Source: Psychrobacter sp. UBA6766
GTDB taxonomy: Bacteria > Pseudomonadota > Gammaproteobacteria > Pseudomonadales > Moraxellaceae
Length of the DNA stretch: 37,109 nt
Assembly: GCF_002453355.1 (NCBI RefSeq)
Contig: NZ_DKGQ01000002.1
Coordinates: 1-37,109 of the forward strand
Reading direction: 5' to 3'
Below are positions 18,204 through 25,372 of this stretch, one piece after another. The translations under genes and the position numbers were made by a program. The notes beneath the pieces are model-generated. The model was not told the DNA's origin. It saw only the letters and a list, made by a program, of their open reading frames with translations, and did no database searches. Position 1 is the first letter of the stretch, and every line of letters starts with the position of its first letter.

Positions 18204-18238
18204 AGGTTTGTTTAAAGAAAGCAACTTTAAAAAAACCT
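18204..18238. repeat. Hairpin and 12-bp tandem repeat upstream of moaC
   Basis: AGGTTTGTTTAAAG (18204-18217) pairs with CTTTAAAAAAACCT (18225-18238), 14 bp with one mismatch and a 7-base loop. The left arm is part of a tandem duplication of AAAGGTTTGTTT (18190-18201 and 18202-18213). It lies between mobA and moaC. Without a T-run this is more likely an mRNA structure than a terminator. Confidence 0.4.
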
Positions 18239-18293
18239 GCCATTTAATAAGCACTATATTTAAGAAAAATAAGCCATTTAAGAGAAATAAAGA

Positions 18294-18827
18294 ATGAATA
18301 GCGATAGTCAAAAAGACAGTAACCAGCTAACAAAGCAAACAGCCAACCAATCTAGCTTATCGCATTTAGATAGCGACGGTGATATCACCATGGTTGATGT
18401 GAGTGGCAAAACGGCTAGTACAAGAGAAGCCCATGCAAGCGGACAGGTCGTTTTCCCTGCAGATATCTATACGCAAATCAAAGCTGCTGACGGTATGACC
18501 AAAAAAGGCAGCATCACTCAAACGGCTCATATCGCTGGTATCATGGCAGCCAAACGCACCCATGACTTCATTCCACTTTGTCACCCCTTGCCCTTGGATA
18601 AAATTGGTCTAAGCTTTGTATTCGATGATGCCAACCATAGCATTACCGTGACCGCCACCGTGAAAGTCACCCACAAAACTGGGGTAGAAATGGAAGCGTT
18701 AACCGCTGTTAGCGTCGCCTGCTTAACCATTTATGATATGACCAAAGCCATCTCACATGACATTGTGATTGATAATATCCATCTCATAAAAAAAACCGGC
18801 GGCAAATCCGACTATCAGCACAAGTAA
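18294..18827 (+). CDS. moaC: Cyclic pyranopterin monophosphate synthase MoaC
   Basis: Completes formation of cyclic pyranopterin monophosphate after MoaA. The 177-residue protein carries the family core from MVDVSGKTASTREA (33 on), MTKKGSITQTAHIAGIMAAKRT, IPLCHPLPLDKI and the catalytic DMTK segment (D148, K151, equivalent to E. coli D128 and K131). The first 30 residues are a polar extension longer than in E. coli. The ATG follows AGAGAAATAAAGA. It is downstream of mobA and upstream of moaD. Confidence 0.95.
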   Translation: MNSDSQKDSNQLTKQTANQSSLSHLDSDGDITMVDVSGKTASTREAHASGQVVFPADIYTQIKAADGMTKKGSITQTAHIAGIMAAKRTHDFIPLCHPLPLDKIGLSFVFDDANHSITVTATVKVTHKTGVEMEALTAVSVACLTIYDMTKAISHDIVIDNIHLIKKTGGKSDYQHK

Positions 18828-18907
18828 GAATGATTTGAAAAATGTAAAGCTCTAAAGAACATACAGTTAGACAGCCAACAAGCAGTTTATAAATAAGGGA
18901 GATTGCC

Positions 18908-19192
18908 ATGAGCACCTTAGTAGAAAGCCAAATAGACACAAATACGACGATGGATATTAACGTTTTATACTTTGCCAGCTTAGCTGATGAAGCCAATTGT
19001 CATGAAGAAAAAATTACTGTGCCGCAATCGACCTCATTGACCGAATTATATGAACAGCTGCGCCAGAAGCATCGTTTTAGTCGTCCGCAGTCAGAGCTAC
19101 GTGTGGCGGTAAATGACTATTTTACCAAATGGACAGATAGAATTTATGACGGCGATAGTGTGGTCTTTATCACCCCAGTTGCTGGCGGTTAA
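18908..19192 (+). CDS. moaD: Molybdopterin synthase sulfur-carrier subunit MoaD
   Basis: Ubiquitin-like small subunit that carries sulfur as a C-terminal thiocarboxylate to MoaE. The 94-residue protein ends in the required double glycine (TPVAGG) and has VLYFASLADEA at the first strand. ATG 18908 has a strong AAGGGAG. An internal ATG at 18953 would give a length closer to E. coli MoaD (81 residues) but lacks a ribosome binding site, so the longer form is preferred. Confidence 0.93.
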   Translation: MSTLVESQIDTNTTMDINVLYFASLADEANCHEEKITVPQSTSLTELYEQLRQKHRFSRPQSELRVAVNDYFTKWTDRIYDGDSVVFITPVAGG

Positions 19193-19340
19193 TTTAAAAA
19201 CGGATGTTTTATTCCTCCATTTTTCTATTAATCTCTTATTTTGATTATCACTCTTTTTATAAGCCGCATAAGTTTATTGTTGTGCTTAAAAGCTAAAAAG
19301 CTCGCTAAATAGTATTGTTAGATAATAAGCAGAGAAATAA

Positions 19341-19832
19341 ATGACAGATAATGTACATGGGCAATCGATGAGCATCAAACGCAGCATCGATGAAGCGTAT
19401 CTCATCGCTGAACGTGATGGTTTTGCGCTGTTAGATACCGATATTGACGAAAGTCGCCTTAAGAAAACGCTCGATAATGACAGCTGCGGCGCCTTTGTCT
19501 GCTTTGAGGGTCGCGTTCGCAATCATAATAATGCCACGAGCGTTAACCGCTTAACCTATTATGGCTATGAAGATTTGGCCATCAATCAAGGTCGCGCTAT
19601 CATCGAAGAAGCCAAAAAGCGCTTTGAGATTACCCACGCAATTGCCATCCATCGTATCGGCGCGTTAGAGATTGGCGATGTGGCAGTTTGGGTTGGCGTC
19701 GTTTCTGCTCATCGCTATCCTGCCTTTGACGCTTGCCGCTGGATATTAGACACCATTAAAGCCGACATTCCGGTGTGGAAACAAGAATATTACCAAGATG
19801 ATTCTTCTAAGTGGCTTAGCAATAATGGCTGA
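19341..19832 (+). CDS. moaE: Molybdopterin synthase catalytic subunit MoaE
   Basis: Large subunit of molybdopterin synthase, which inserts two sulfurs into cyclic pyranopterin monophosphate with MoaD. The 163-residue protein has the MoaE core: GAFVCFEGRVRNHNN, LTYYGYEDLAINQGRAI, HRIGALEIGDVAVWVGV, SAHRYPAFDACRWILDTIKADIPVWKQEYY with the lysines of the active site. Its stop codon lies in the first unit of a 9-bp tandem repeat (19824-19877), so its C-terminal residues NNG come from the repeat edge. Confidence 0.95.
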   Translation: MTDNVHGQSMSIKRSIDEAYLIAERDGFALLDTDIDESRLKKTLDNDSCGAFVCFEGRVRNHNNATSVNRLTYYGYEDLAINQGRAIIEEAKKRFEITHAIAIHRIGALEIGDVAVWVGVVSAHRYPAFDACRWILDTIKADIPVWKQEYYQDDSSKWLSNNG

Positions 19833-19877
19833 AATGGCTGAAATGGCTGAAATGGCTGAAATGGCTGAAATGGCTGA
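19824..19877 (+). repeat. Six perfect copies of AATGGCTGA spanning the moaE stop
   Basis: The 9-base unit AATGGCTGA repeats six times without error. The first copy supplies the moaE TGA stop. In the frame beginning at ATG 19825 each unit reads Met-Ala-Glu, giving a 21-codon open frame (five MAE units, then MADYHS) that ends in TAA at 19888-19890, 24 bases before modA. This start overlaps the moaE stop in the manner of a coupled reading frame. Copy number could vary by slippage. Expression of a peptide is unproven. Confidence 0.85.
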
Positions 19878-19914
19878 TTATCACTCATAAATAATGGCAA
19901 AGTGAAGTATAATA

Positions 19915-20745
19915 ATGCTTAAAATAATAACAATATCATCGACTTGCTTAGTATTAATGCTCACAGCTTGTAGCAAAGAGCAGGTCAACCAACCTGTTCA
20001 ATCGGATGTCGATAATACCACTGAGCTGACACAAACGCTGCGTATCGCCGCCGCTGCCAACTTGTCAGATGTGTTACCTGAAATCATCGAAGGTTATAAA
20101 GCGGATAAAAATCTGCCCAATCAAAAAATTGAAGTCACCTTTGCTTCATCAGGCAAGCTGTATTCACAAATCACTTCCGGCGCACCTTACGATATTTTTT
20201 TAGCCGCCAATCAAGAGTTTCCAGCCAAGTTAGTAGACGAGATGTTTAAAGGTGACAGCAGCCAAACGCCGTTTACCTATACTCAAGGTCAGCTATCGAT
20301 TTATAGTGCTACTAAGTCTGTTGATGGTTTGAGTCAGACTACCTTGACTGAGTTATTAAAGGATGATGATAAGACAAAAATTACTATTGCCAACCCTGAG
20401 CTTGCGCCTTATGGCGAATCTGCCAAGGCTTATTTACAAGCACAAAACCTTTACGACTCTCTAATGGCACAAAAGCGCATTATTCAGGCGGAAAATATCG
20501 GTCAAGCTTTTCAGTATGCCCATACGGGTAATGTCGATTATGGTTTTGTCGCGCAATCGCAAGTGACGGCGATTAAAGCGGCACCTGAGCAGTTTTATAC
20601 GTTAGCGCCAGAGTCTTATCCAGCTATTTTGCAAGACGGCATGATCATTAATGACACTGCTGCCGCGACAGATTTCTCAAATTATCTGCGCTCTCCTGCC
20701 GGACAAGCTTATTTTTCTAAAGCAGGATATTTAGCGGTTAAGTAG
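19915..20745 (+). CDS. modA: Molybdate ABC transporter substrate-binding lipoprotein ModA
   Basis: Captures molybdate outside the inner membrane for the ModB permease. The 276-residue protein has a lipoprotein signal (LVLMLTAC with C19 as the lipidation site), then the ModA fold: LRIAAAANLSDVLPEI, VTFASSGKLYSQITSGAPYDIFLAAN, ITIANPELAPYGESAKAYL, NIGQAFQYAHTGNVDYGFVAQSQV. The serine in ANLSD and the SSG loop are the usual oxyanion contacts. The lipid anchor would tether it to the membrane, unlike soluble E. coli ModA. It lies downstream of moaE, and the unit is consistent with cofactor supply to NarG. Confidence 0.94.
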   Translation: MLKIITISSTCLVLMLTACSKEQVNQPVQSDVDNTTELTQTLRIAAAANLSDVLPEIIEGYKADKNLPNQKIEVTFASSGKLYSQITSGAPYDIFLAANQEFPAKLVDEMFKGDSSQTPFTYTQGQLSIYSATKSVDGLSQTTLTELLKDDDKTKITIANPELAPYGESAKAYLQAQNLYDSLMAQKRIIQAENIGQAFQYAHTGNVDYGFVAQSQVTAIKAAPEQFYTLAPESYPAILQDGMIINDTAAATDFSNYLRSPAGQAYFSKAGYLAVK

Positions 20746-20866
20746 CTTATTTACAGAAAGCTAGCGGTAGAATAAAGACGTTGACAATTTCAGTCTACTA
20801 TTTTAATGCTTTTACCTGCCTGCCTTGAATGCAGATTATTTTAGCAGGCTGTATAATAATAGCTTG

Positions 20867-20892
20867 GCATCATAAATATGCATCATAAATAT
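20867..20892 (+). repeat. 13-bp tandem duplication between modA and modB
   Basis: GCATCATAAATAT occurs twice in direct tandem (20867-20879 and 20880-20892) in the 195-base gap between modA and modB. There is no obvious function; it may be a recent slippage duplication. Confidence 0.6.
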
Positions 20893-20940
20893 CGCCCTAC
20901 AAGCGACGCAATGGATCAAAGGTAGATAGATAATCAGGCT

Positions 20941-21642
20941 ATGATGTCCCAATTTCTTATTTCAGACATGCTGTTGCCAGTATGGGTCAGCATTAAGCTT
21001 GCCGGTATTACGACGCTTTGCTTATTATTGTTTGCAACGCCATTGGCCTATTGGCTTGCCAAACCTAGCTGTGGCAACATCGTTGGGCGTGTAAAAATTC
21101 TACTCATGGGCATCATTGCCATGCCGCTTGTTCTGCCACCTACGGTTATTGGTTTTTATGTATTATTACTGCTCAGCCCGAGCGTGGGTATTGGTAAGTG
21201 GCTTAGTGAGCATAACGTCAGCCCTTTGGTTTTTACCTTTGAAGGACTGGTTATTGGCTCCATCATCTACTCCCTACCCTTCTATATTCAGCCCGTTTAC
21301 GCGCAGTTTTTACGCATTCCCCAAAGCGTAATGGAAGTGGCCGACTTATTAGAGCCCAGCCGTCTTAGACGTTTTATGAGAGTTGCACTGCCGCAAGCGC
21401 GCATTGGTATTATTCTAGGCAGTTTAATCAGCTTTGCCCATACCATTGGCGAGTTTGGCGTGGTACTGATGATAGGAGGGAGTATTTCCGGTGAAACCAA
21501 AGTCGTCTCTATTGCGATATATGAGCAAGTAGAAGCGCTAAATTATGAAGCGGCGCACATGATGTCGGCCATTCTCGTCATTATGGGCATAATAATGGTA
21601 GCGCTGATTGCTGGGGTCAGCCGGCTCAATCAACGCCCATAA
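20941..21642 (+). CDS. modB: Molybdate ABC transporter permease ModB
   Basis: Inner-membrane permease of the molybdate importer. The 233-residue protein has about five membrane helices and the ABC-permease EAA loop (MEVADLLEPSRLRRFMRVALPQARIGIILG), which contacts the ATPase, followed by the ModB-typical SFAHTIGEFGVVLMIGG. Two adjacent ATG codons (20941 and 20944) are possible starts. The partner ATPase gene modC, normally next in the operon, is missing: the following 240 bases have no gene and then reach a tRNA fragment. ModB must use a ModC encoded elsewhere, or import is impaired. Confidence 0.94.
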   Translation: MMSQFLISDMLLPVWVSIKLAGITTLCLLLFATPLAYWLAKPSCGNIVGRVKILLMGIIAMPLVLPPTVIGFYVLLLLSPSVGIGKWLSEHNVSPLVFTFEGLVIGSIIYSLPFYIQPVYAQFLRIPQSVMEVADLLEPSRLRRFMRVALPQARIGIILGSLISFAHTIGEFGVVLMIGGSISGETKVVSIAIYEQVEALNYEAAHMMSAILVIMGIIMVALIAGVSRLNQRP

Positions 21643-21875
21643 GTATTTGATTGATGTTGCTTAACAGTAAAAAACTTCCAATTTGAACCAATTTGAGCAA
21701 TCTGACCTATTAGGTAATCAGACCCAGTGCTGCTAGGATGAATTTTTCGTAGCCTCTGTGACAGCACCAAGCAAGGAAAGTTTATACCAGTAGCACTGTG
21801 TCGTTTTTAAAGCGAATCAACTATAGGAAAAATGAACATGCTTTTGAGTAAAGGCACATAAAAAATGAGCAGACA

Positions 21876-21909
21876 CAAAAAAACCTCAAACAATCTAATG
21901 TTTGAGGTT
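21876..21909 (-). terminator. Rho-independent terminator of the tRNA-Asp transcript
   Basis: AACCTCAAACA (21882-21892) pairs perfectly with TGTTTGAGGTT (21899-21909). On the minus strand the stem is followed by a run of seven or more T. It sits 33 bases past the 3' end of the tRNA-Asp fragment, as expected for the original tRNA terminator left behind in the chromosome. Confidence 0.85.
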
Positions 21910-21941
21910 GAAACTTTTGTATCAAAACTAATTTTTAAATA

Positions 21942-21988
21942 TGGCGCAGCGGACGGGACTCGAACCCGCGACCCCCGGCGTGACAGGC
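21942..21988 (-). pseudogene. Orphan 3' fragment of tRNA-Asp (GTC), candidate attachment site
   Basis: On the minus strand this reads from the anticodon loop (CTGTCAC, anticodon GTC) through the anticodon stem 3' arm GCCGG, the variable region, a canonical T arm (GCGGG-TTCGAGT-CCCGT) and the acceptor strand CCGCTGC-G-CCA. The 5' half is missing: upstream bases (CTAGC and beyond) do not form the anticodon stem and no D arm is present. Loss of homology at the anticodon loop is the classic signature of a tyrosine-recombinase element inserted in a tRNA gene, with the intact gene at the other end of the element. No second copy is visible to the right within this window. Confidence 0.8.
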
Positions 21989-22139
21989 TAGAACCACCAA
22001 ACTTCATTATTGTATCTTAATGTATAATAACTTACAAAGCCTTATATAGCAATAGATTGATGATTTTCTTATTGATGACCTTTAGCATACATTTAAGTAT
22101 TTTACTGAGTATATTTTTGATTATTTGGTCACTTAAAAT

Positions 22140-22187
22140 GTATAAATTTTATACTTTATAATAATAATAAAAGTATAAAATTTATAC
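22140..22187. repeat. 18-bp perfect A+T-rich inverted repeat near the tRNA fragment
   Basis: GTATAAATTTTATACTTT (22140-22157) and AAAGTATAAAATTTATAC (22170-22187) are exact reverse complements around a 12-base AATAAT-type centre. Each arm also contains a near-palindrome (GTATAAATTTTATAC), so four related half-sites are present. It lies about 150 bases inside the putative element from the tRNA fragment. It could be a recombinase or excisionase arm site, an operator or a repeat-element end; the sequence alone does not decide. Confidence 0.7.
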
Positions 22188-22380
22188 TCATATAATTATT
22201 ATAAAGTACTATAGGTCATTTTGTAACTTGTAAAGAGCTATACTCTAAGGATCAATTACTCAAAGAATACTATGGTCTCTCTTGAAAATATTACTGTTAA
22301 ATAAGGCAGCACGGTTATATATAGAAAAGACGGTTAATATGTATTTCTTTTAAAAAATGAGGGGTAATAAAGTTTTGGAA

Positions 22381-22677
22381 TTAACGGTCTATAACATCTA
22401 GCCCTAATCTCATCCAGCGAATTGCCTGTTCTTGATGATCGGTTAACGCGCTCCACAGAGCATCTTCACTGATGATGGAATATCTATTATCTGCGCATTC
22501 AACCATCACGTTGCTTTCATGATCACCTCTCCACTGCTCACTTTGATAGTAAGTTTGAAGCTCAGATAATAATGTACTGGCTTCTAGCCATTTTTCCTGA
22601 GCATCTTGCATCTGTTCATTTAGCTCGTGCCAACGCTCATACTTTTTTTGCAGCGCTTGTGCATCAAAAACATCCAT
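22381..22677 (-). CDS. DUF4298 family protein
   Basis: 98-residue acidic, mostly helical protein of unknown function. It resembles DUF4298 proteins by the order of an N-terminal heptad-like helix (KYERWHELNEQMQDAQEKW), LQTYYQSEQWRGD and C-terminal ISEDALWSALTDHQEQAIRWM. There is no signal peptide or membrane segment. It is a short gene next to the element's left boundary and is separated from the nitroreductase by a terminator, so it is probably transcribed alone. The ATG follows an ACGGGAGTAAT ribosome binding site on the minus strand. Confidence 0.75.
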   Translation of the reverse strand: MDVFDAQALQKKYERWHELNEQMQDAQEKWLEASTLLSELQTYYQSEQWRGDHESNVMVECADNRYSIISEDALWSALTDHQEQAIRWMRLGLDVIDR

Positions 22678-22700
22678 TGTATTACTCCCGTTTATAATTA

Positions 22701-22750
22701 TAAAAAACCAATGAAACTGCTAAGGTATATTCATAGTAGTTTCATTGGTT
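22701..22750 (-). terminator. Terminator after the nitroreductase gene
   Basis: AACCAATGAAACT (22706-22718) pairs perfectly over 13 bp with AGTTTCATTGGTT (22738-22750). On the minus strand it is followed by six T. It ends the pirin-pirin-nitroreductase transcript. Confidence 0.85.
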
Positions 22751-22773
22751 ATATTGTATTTAAAGTTAATATA

Positions 22774-23382
22774 TTAGCCAAATACTTTCAGACGCTCATC
22801 TAAAGGCTGAAATTCTTTGTCACCTGCTGGCTGCTCGATAGCACCGAATACCATTTGAGCATTCAACTCCCAATCATCAGCGATGTTCCATGCATCAGCA
22901 ACTCTCTGATCGATGACAGGATTATAATGCTGCAAGTTAGCGCCGATATCTAAGCTCGCTAATGCTGTCCAAATCACATATTGATGCATAGCACTGGTCT
23001 GATGTGCCCAAATTGGGAACTTATCCGCATATAGAGGTGCTGCTTCTTGCATGTTTCTCACGACGCCTTTGTCCTCAAAGAACATAATCGTACCAGCACC
23101 CGCTCTAAATCCTGCGATTTTATCTTTAGTACCTTTGAACGCATCTTCATCATTAACGATAACTTTTAAAGTCTCTTCAGTGATGTCCCATAATTTTTTA
23201 TGATCATCACCGAATAAAACCACGATACGCGCGGACTGTGAGTTAAAAGCGGACGGTGTATGCAAGACTGCATGTTCAACCAGCTTAACCACTTCATCGT
23301 TAGAAACAGGTAGCTGATCGCTTAGTGCATAGATAGAACGGCGCTTTTCGGCTAGTTGTTGTAAGTCTTTTAAATTTGACAT
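22774..23382 (-). CDS. Nitroreductase family FMN oxidoreductase
   Basis: Probable NAD(P)H-dependent flavin oxidoreductase acting on quinones or nitro compounds. The 202-residue protein has the nitroreductase FMN-binding N-terminal motif RRSIYALSDQLP and the PSAFNSQSARIVVLFG segment. The WAHQTSAMHQYVIWTALASLDIGANLQHYNP region is typical of the YdgI / FrmR2-like subgroup. GGAGAAAAC precedes the ATG. It is last in a minus-strand set with two pirins, a combination common in electrophile or oxidative stress clusters. The true substrate cannot be told from sequence. Confidence 0.88.
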   Translation of the reverse strand: MSNLKDLQQLAEKRRSIYALSDQLPVSNDEVVKLVEHAVLHTPSAFNSQSARIVVLFGDDHKKLWDITEETLKVIVNDEDAFKGTKDKIAGFRAGAGTIMFFEDKGVVRNMQEAAPLYADKFPIWAHQTSAMHQYVIWTALASLDIGANLQHYNPVIDQRVADAWNIADDWELNAQMVFGAIEQPAGDKEFQPLDERLKVFG

Positions 23383-23451
23383 AGTTTTCTCCGTTGGTTT
23401 TAGATTAATTTACATATAAAAATATATTTAATGATAAAAGGCCATTAATTT

Positions 23452-24390
23452 TTAGCCTTTAAAGCCTTGAGGTAATTCAGGCGCTGATAAGCGCTTCATA
23501 TCTGAGTCGACATTACCAAAGCGCTCATGACCGTTGTTCCAATCAATAATTGATTGCTCGATCTCTTCCTTACTATCAGCGACAAAGTTCCACCATAGCA
23601 GTACTTTTTGATCTAAAGGTTCACCGCCGATAAACATCACACGTGTACCTTTCTTAGCCGCTATTTTAATGCTTTCGTTATTAGCGACGTCACTATCGTG
23701 GAAGCGAAAGAGTTGATCTTGCTTACAGATTTTGCCTTCGGATTCTATCTCACCCTCGCTAACTAAGATGCCATACTCGAAGCCTGGCTCTAAATTTAGT
23801 GTCGCTTCACCGTCCTCTAAGAAATACACATCGATACCAACGAGCTTTGAATATTGGATAGTAGGCGCTTCATAGTGCTGACCTGAGACATTGGTATAAC
23901 TGCCGGTGGTCAGGATCATCTCGACATTATTCTCCGTCCAAGTTGGCAGATTGGGATAATGATGAAAACCGCGCTCAATTTGTTGATCCGTCGGTAGCGC
24001 AATCCATAGCTGTACCATGCTGAGGGCACGCGCTGCGTCTGGTGAGCCACCTGTATCTGGAAAGACGCTTTGTTCAGTATGACTAATACCTTGGTTTAGA
24101 CCAGTGCCTGCGGTCATGACGTTGACTTGGTTCTTGGTAATCACTTGCTCGTTACCTAAGCTGTCCTTATGCAGTACTTCGCCATTAAGCATCCAGCTAA
24201 AGGTTTGTAAGTTAATATGTGGATGGCGACCGACTTGCATACCTGATTCATCTGGACCAAATTCAGCGGGACCAGCGTGATCTAAAAAGCACCAGGCTCC
24301 GATAGGTTTTTTGCCAGTGTTAGGTAGCAGACGCGCAATGGGAATACCGCCAACATCTGCCATTCTTGGCTCTAGGGTTTGAATACTCAT
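23452..24390 (-). CDS. Pirin family protein (bicupin)
   Basis: Iron-binding bicupin; pirins act as quercetin dioxygenases or redox-sensitive regulators. The 312-residue protein has metal ligands consistent with the family at H56 and H58 (GRHPHINLQTF) and H104 and E106 (GISHTEQS). The second half forms the C-terminal cupin (EYGILVSEGEIESEG, RVMFIGGEPLDQKVLLWWNFV). ATG 24390 follows AAGGAGTTACC. A Fur-box-like 19-mer lies 32 bases upstream (24422-24440). It is paralogous to but clearly distinct from the neighbouring 237-residue pirin. Confidence 0.9.
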   Translation of the reverse strand: MSIQTLEPRMADVGGIPIARLLPNTGKKPIGAWCFLDHAGPAEFGPDESGMQVGRHPHINLQTFSWMLNGEVLHKDSLGNEQVITKNQVNVMTAGTGLNQGISHTEQSVFPDTGGSPDAARALSMVQLWIALPTDQQIERGFHHYPNLPTWTENNVEMILTTGSYTNVSGQHYEAPTIQYSKLVGIDVYFLEDGEATLNLEPGFEYGILVSEGEIESEGKICKQDQLFRFHDSDVANNESIKIAAKKGTRVMFIGGEPLDQKVLLWWNFVADSKEEIEQSIIDWNNGHERFGNVDSDMKRLSAPELPQGFKG

Positions 24391-24421
24391 AAGGTAACTC
24401 CTTTTCTAATTAATTATTATT

Positions 24422-24440
24422 CATAATGATAATCATAAAG
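24422..24440. promoter_or_regulatory. Fur-box-like sequence between the two pirin genes
   Basis: CATAATGATAATCATAAAG matches 15 of 19 positions of the Fur consensus GATAATGATAATCATTATC, including an unbroken central 15-base block. It lies immediately upstream of the 312-residue pirin gene, where it would overlap a promoter. Iron control would make sense for an iron-binding pirin. A+T-rich context raises the chance of coincidence. Confidence 0.5.
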
Positions 24441-24446
24441 ACGAGT

Positions 24447-25160
24447 TTAGATTATCATAGGGACTTCCATTAACAATACTCTAGAGTTCTCAGTAGCATC
24501 CATTGTGAAGCTTTTAGTATCCCAAACGCCTAAACCATCACGAGTATCAAGCACATTGCCGTTGATAGTCACTTTACCCTCTAGTACCAAGACATAAACA
24601 CCGTTATTGACGTCTTTTAAGTCATAAGTCTGGGTAACGCCTTTGTCAAAATGACCCATATGAAACCAAGCGTCCTGATGAATCCAAACCCCAGCGTCGT
24701 CCGCGTTTGGCGATAGCACTTGGTTGAACTCATTAACTTTCATTTGCTCGTCCATACGCATTTGCTGATAACGCGGTGTCACACCTATTCTATTGGGGAT
24801 CACCCAAATTTGTAAAAACTGGACAGGCTCATTGGCATCGCCATTCATCTCGCTATGAGTAATACCTGTGCCCGCTGACATGACCTGAATCTCACCCGTT
24901 TCGATGATACCTTCGTTACCGATATTATCGCCATGAGCTAACTTCCCACTTAGAGGAATACTGATAATTTCCATATCGCGGTGTGAGTGCTGACCAAAAC
25001 CTTGACCACCAATCACAAAATCATCGTTAATGACCCGCAGCGCGCCAAAGCCCATACGCTCAGGATTATAATAATTGGCAAAGCTAAAAGTGTGACGGCT
25101 TTTAAGCCAGCCGTGATCGGCATTACCGCGAGAATCTGCTGCATGATAGATCGTTTTCAT
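24447..25160 (-). CDS. Pirin family protein, YhaK/YhhW type
   Basis: Short pirin-type bicupin, possibly a quercetinase. The 237-residue protein has the metal site H58, H60 (FGQHSHRDMEI), H102 and E104 (ITHSEMN), matching the His-His-His-Glu pattern of pirin. The N-terminal ADSRGNADHGWLKSRHTFSFANYY is the hallmark of this subgroup. AAAGGATAA precedes the ATG. It is the first gene of the minus-strand pirin-pirin-nitroreductase set and faces the composite operator at 25236-25270. Confidence 0.92.
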   Translation of the reverse strand: MKTIYHAADSRGNADHGWLKSRHTFSFANYYNPERMGFGALRVINDDFVIGGQGFGQHSHRDMEIISIPLSGKLAHGDNIGNEGIIETGEIQVMSAGTGITHSEMNGDANEPVQFLQIWVIPNRIGVTPRYQQMRMDEQMKVNEFNQVLSPNADDAGVWIHQDAWFHMGHFDKGVTQTYDLKDVNNGVYVLVLEGKVTINGNVLDTRDGLGVWDTKSFTMDATENSRVLLMEVPMII

Positions 25161-25235
25161 AATTTATCCTTTATTTTTAATTGGCTTGTTTAAGCTATGG
25201 TTCTATTATAATTGTTGACCATATATAGATAAATA

Positions 25236-25270
25236 GTGATTATTACAATTGACTATTCTTGTTATTAGAA
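25236..25270. promoter_or_regulatory. Composite LysR-type operator, pirin/GNAT intergenic copy
   Basis: GTGATTATTAC (25236-25246), a 9-base spacer, then TTCT-N7-AGAA (25256-25270). The same two blocks with identical spacing recur at 27626-27660 in front of the LysR gene. The first block fits the palindrome GTRATWATYAC in both copies. This is the two-part (recognition plus activation site) layout typical of LysR regulators. Confidence 0.65.
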
Positions 25271-25372
25271 CAATAGAATAAAAAATTTATACGATAATAC
25301 TTTCGCTATGATAAATGTCAGATGCTATGATAATTTGGCGTATCCACTTCTAACTATAAAGAGAGAATAATA

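Larger units (their letters stand above)
21643..22380. other. 738-base gene-free junction between modB and the accessory region
   Basis: No convincing coding sequence was found. From left to right it holds a small imperfect hairpin around 21700-21722 (TCTGA ... TCAGA), a minus-strand terminator (21876-21909), an orphan tRNA-Asp 3' fragment (21942-21988), then strongly A+T-rich DNA with an 18-bp inverted repeat (22140-22187). Sequence character changes at the tRNA fragment, which fits the left boundary of an inserted element. Confidence 0.7.

Noticed and set aside
21942..22020. A complete tRNA-Asp gene
   Set aside because: The 3' half is perfect but the bases upstream do not pair in the anticodon stem and there is no D arm or 5' acceptor strand.
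22011..22380. Small genes or a CRISPR-like repeat array in the A+T-rich junction
   Set aside because: Only one inverted repeat pair is present, with no regularly spaced direct repeats and no open frame with a ribosome binding site.
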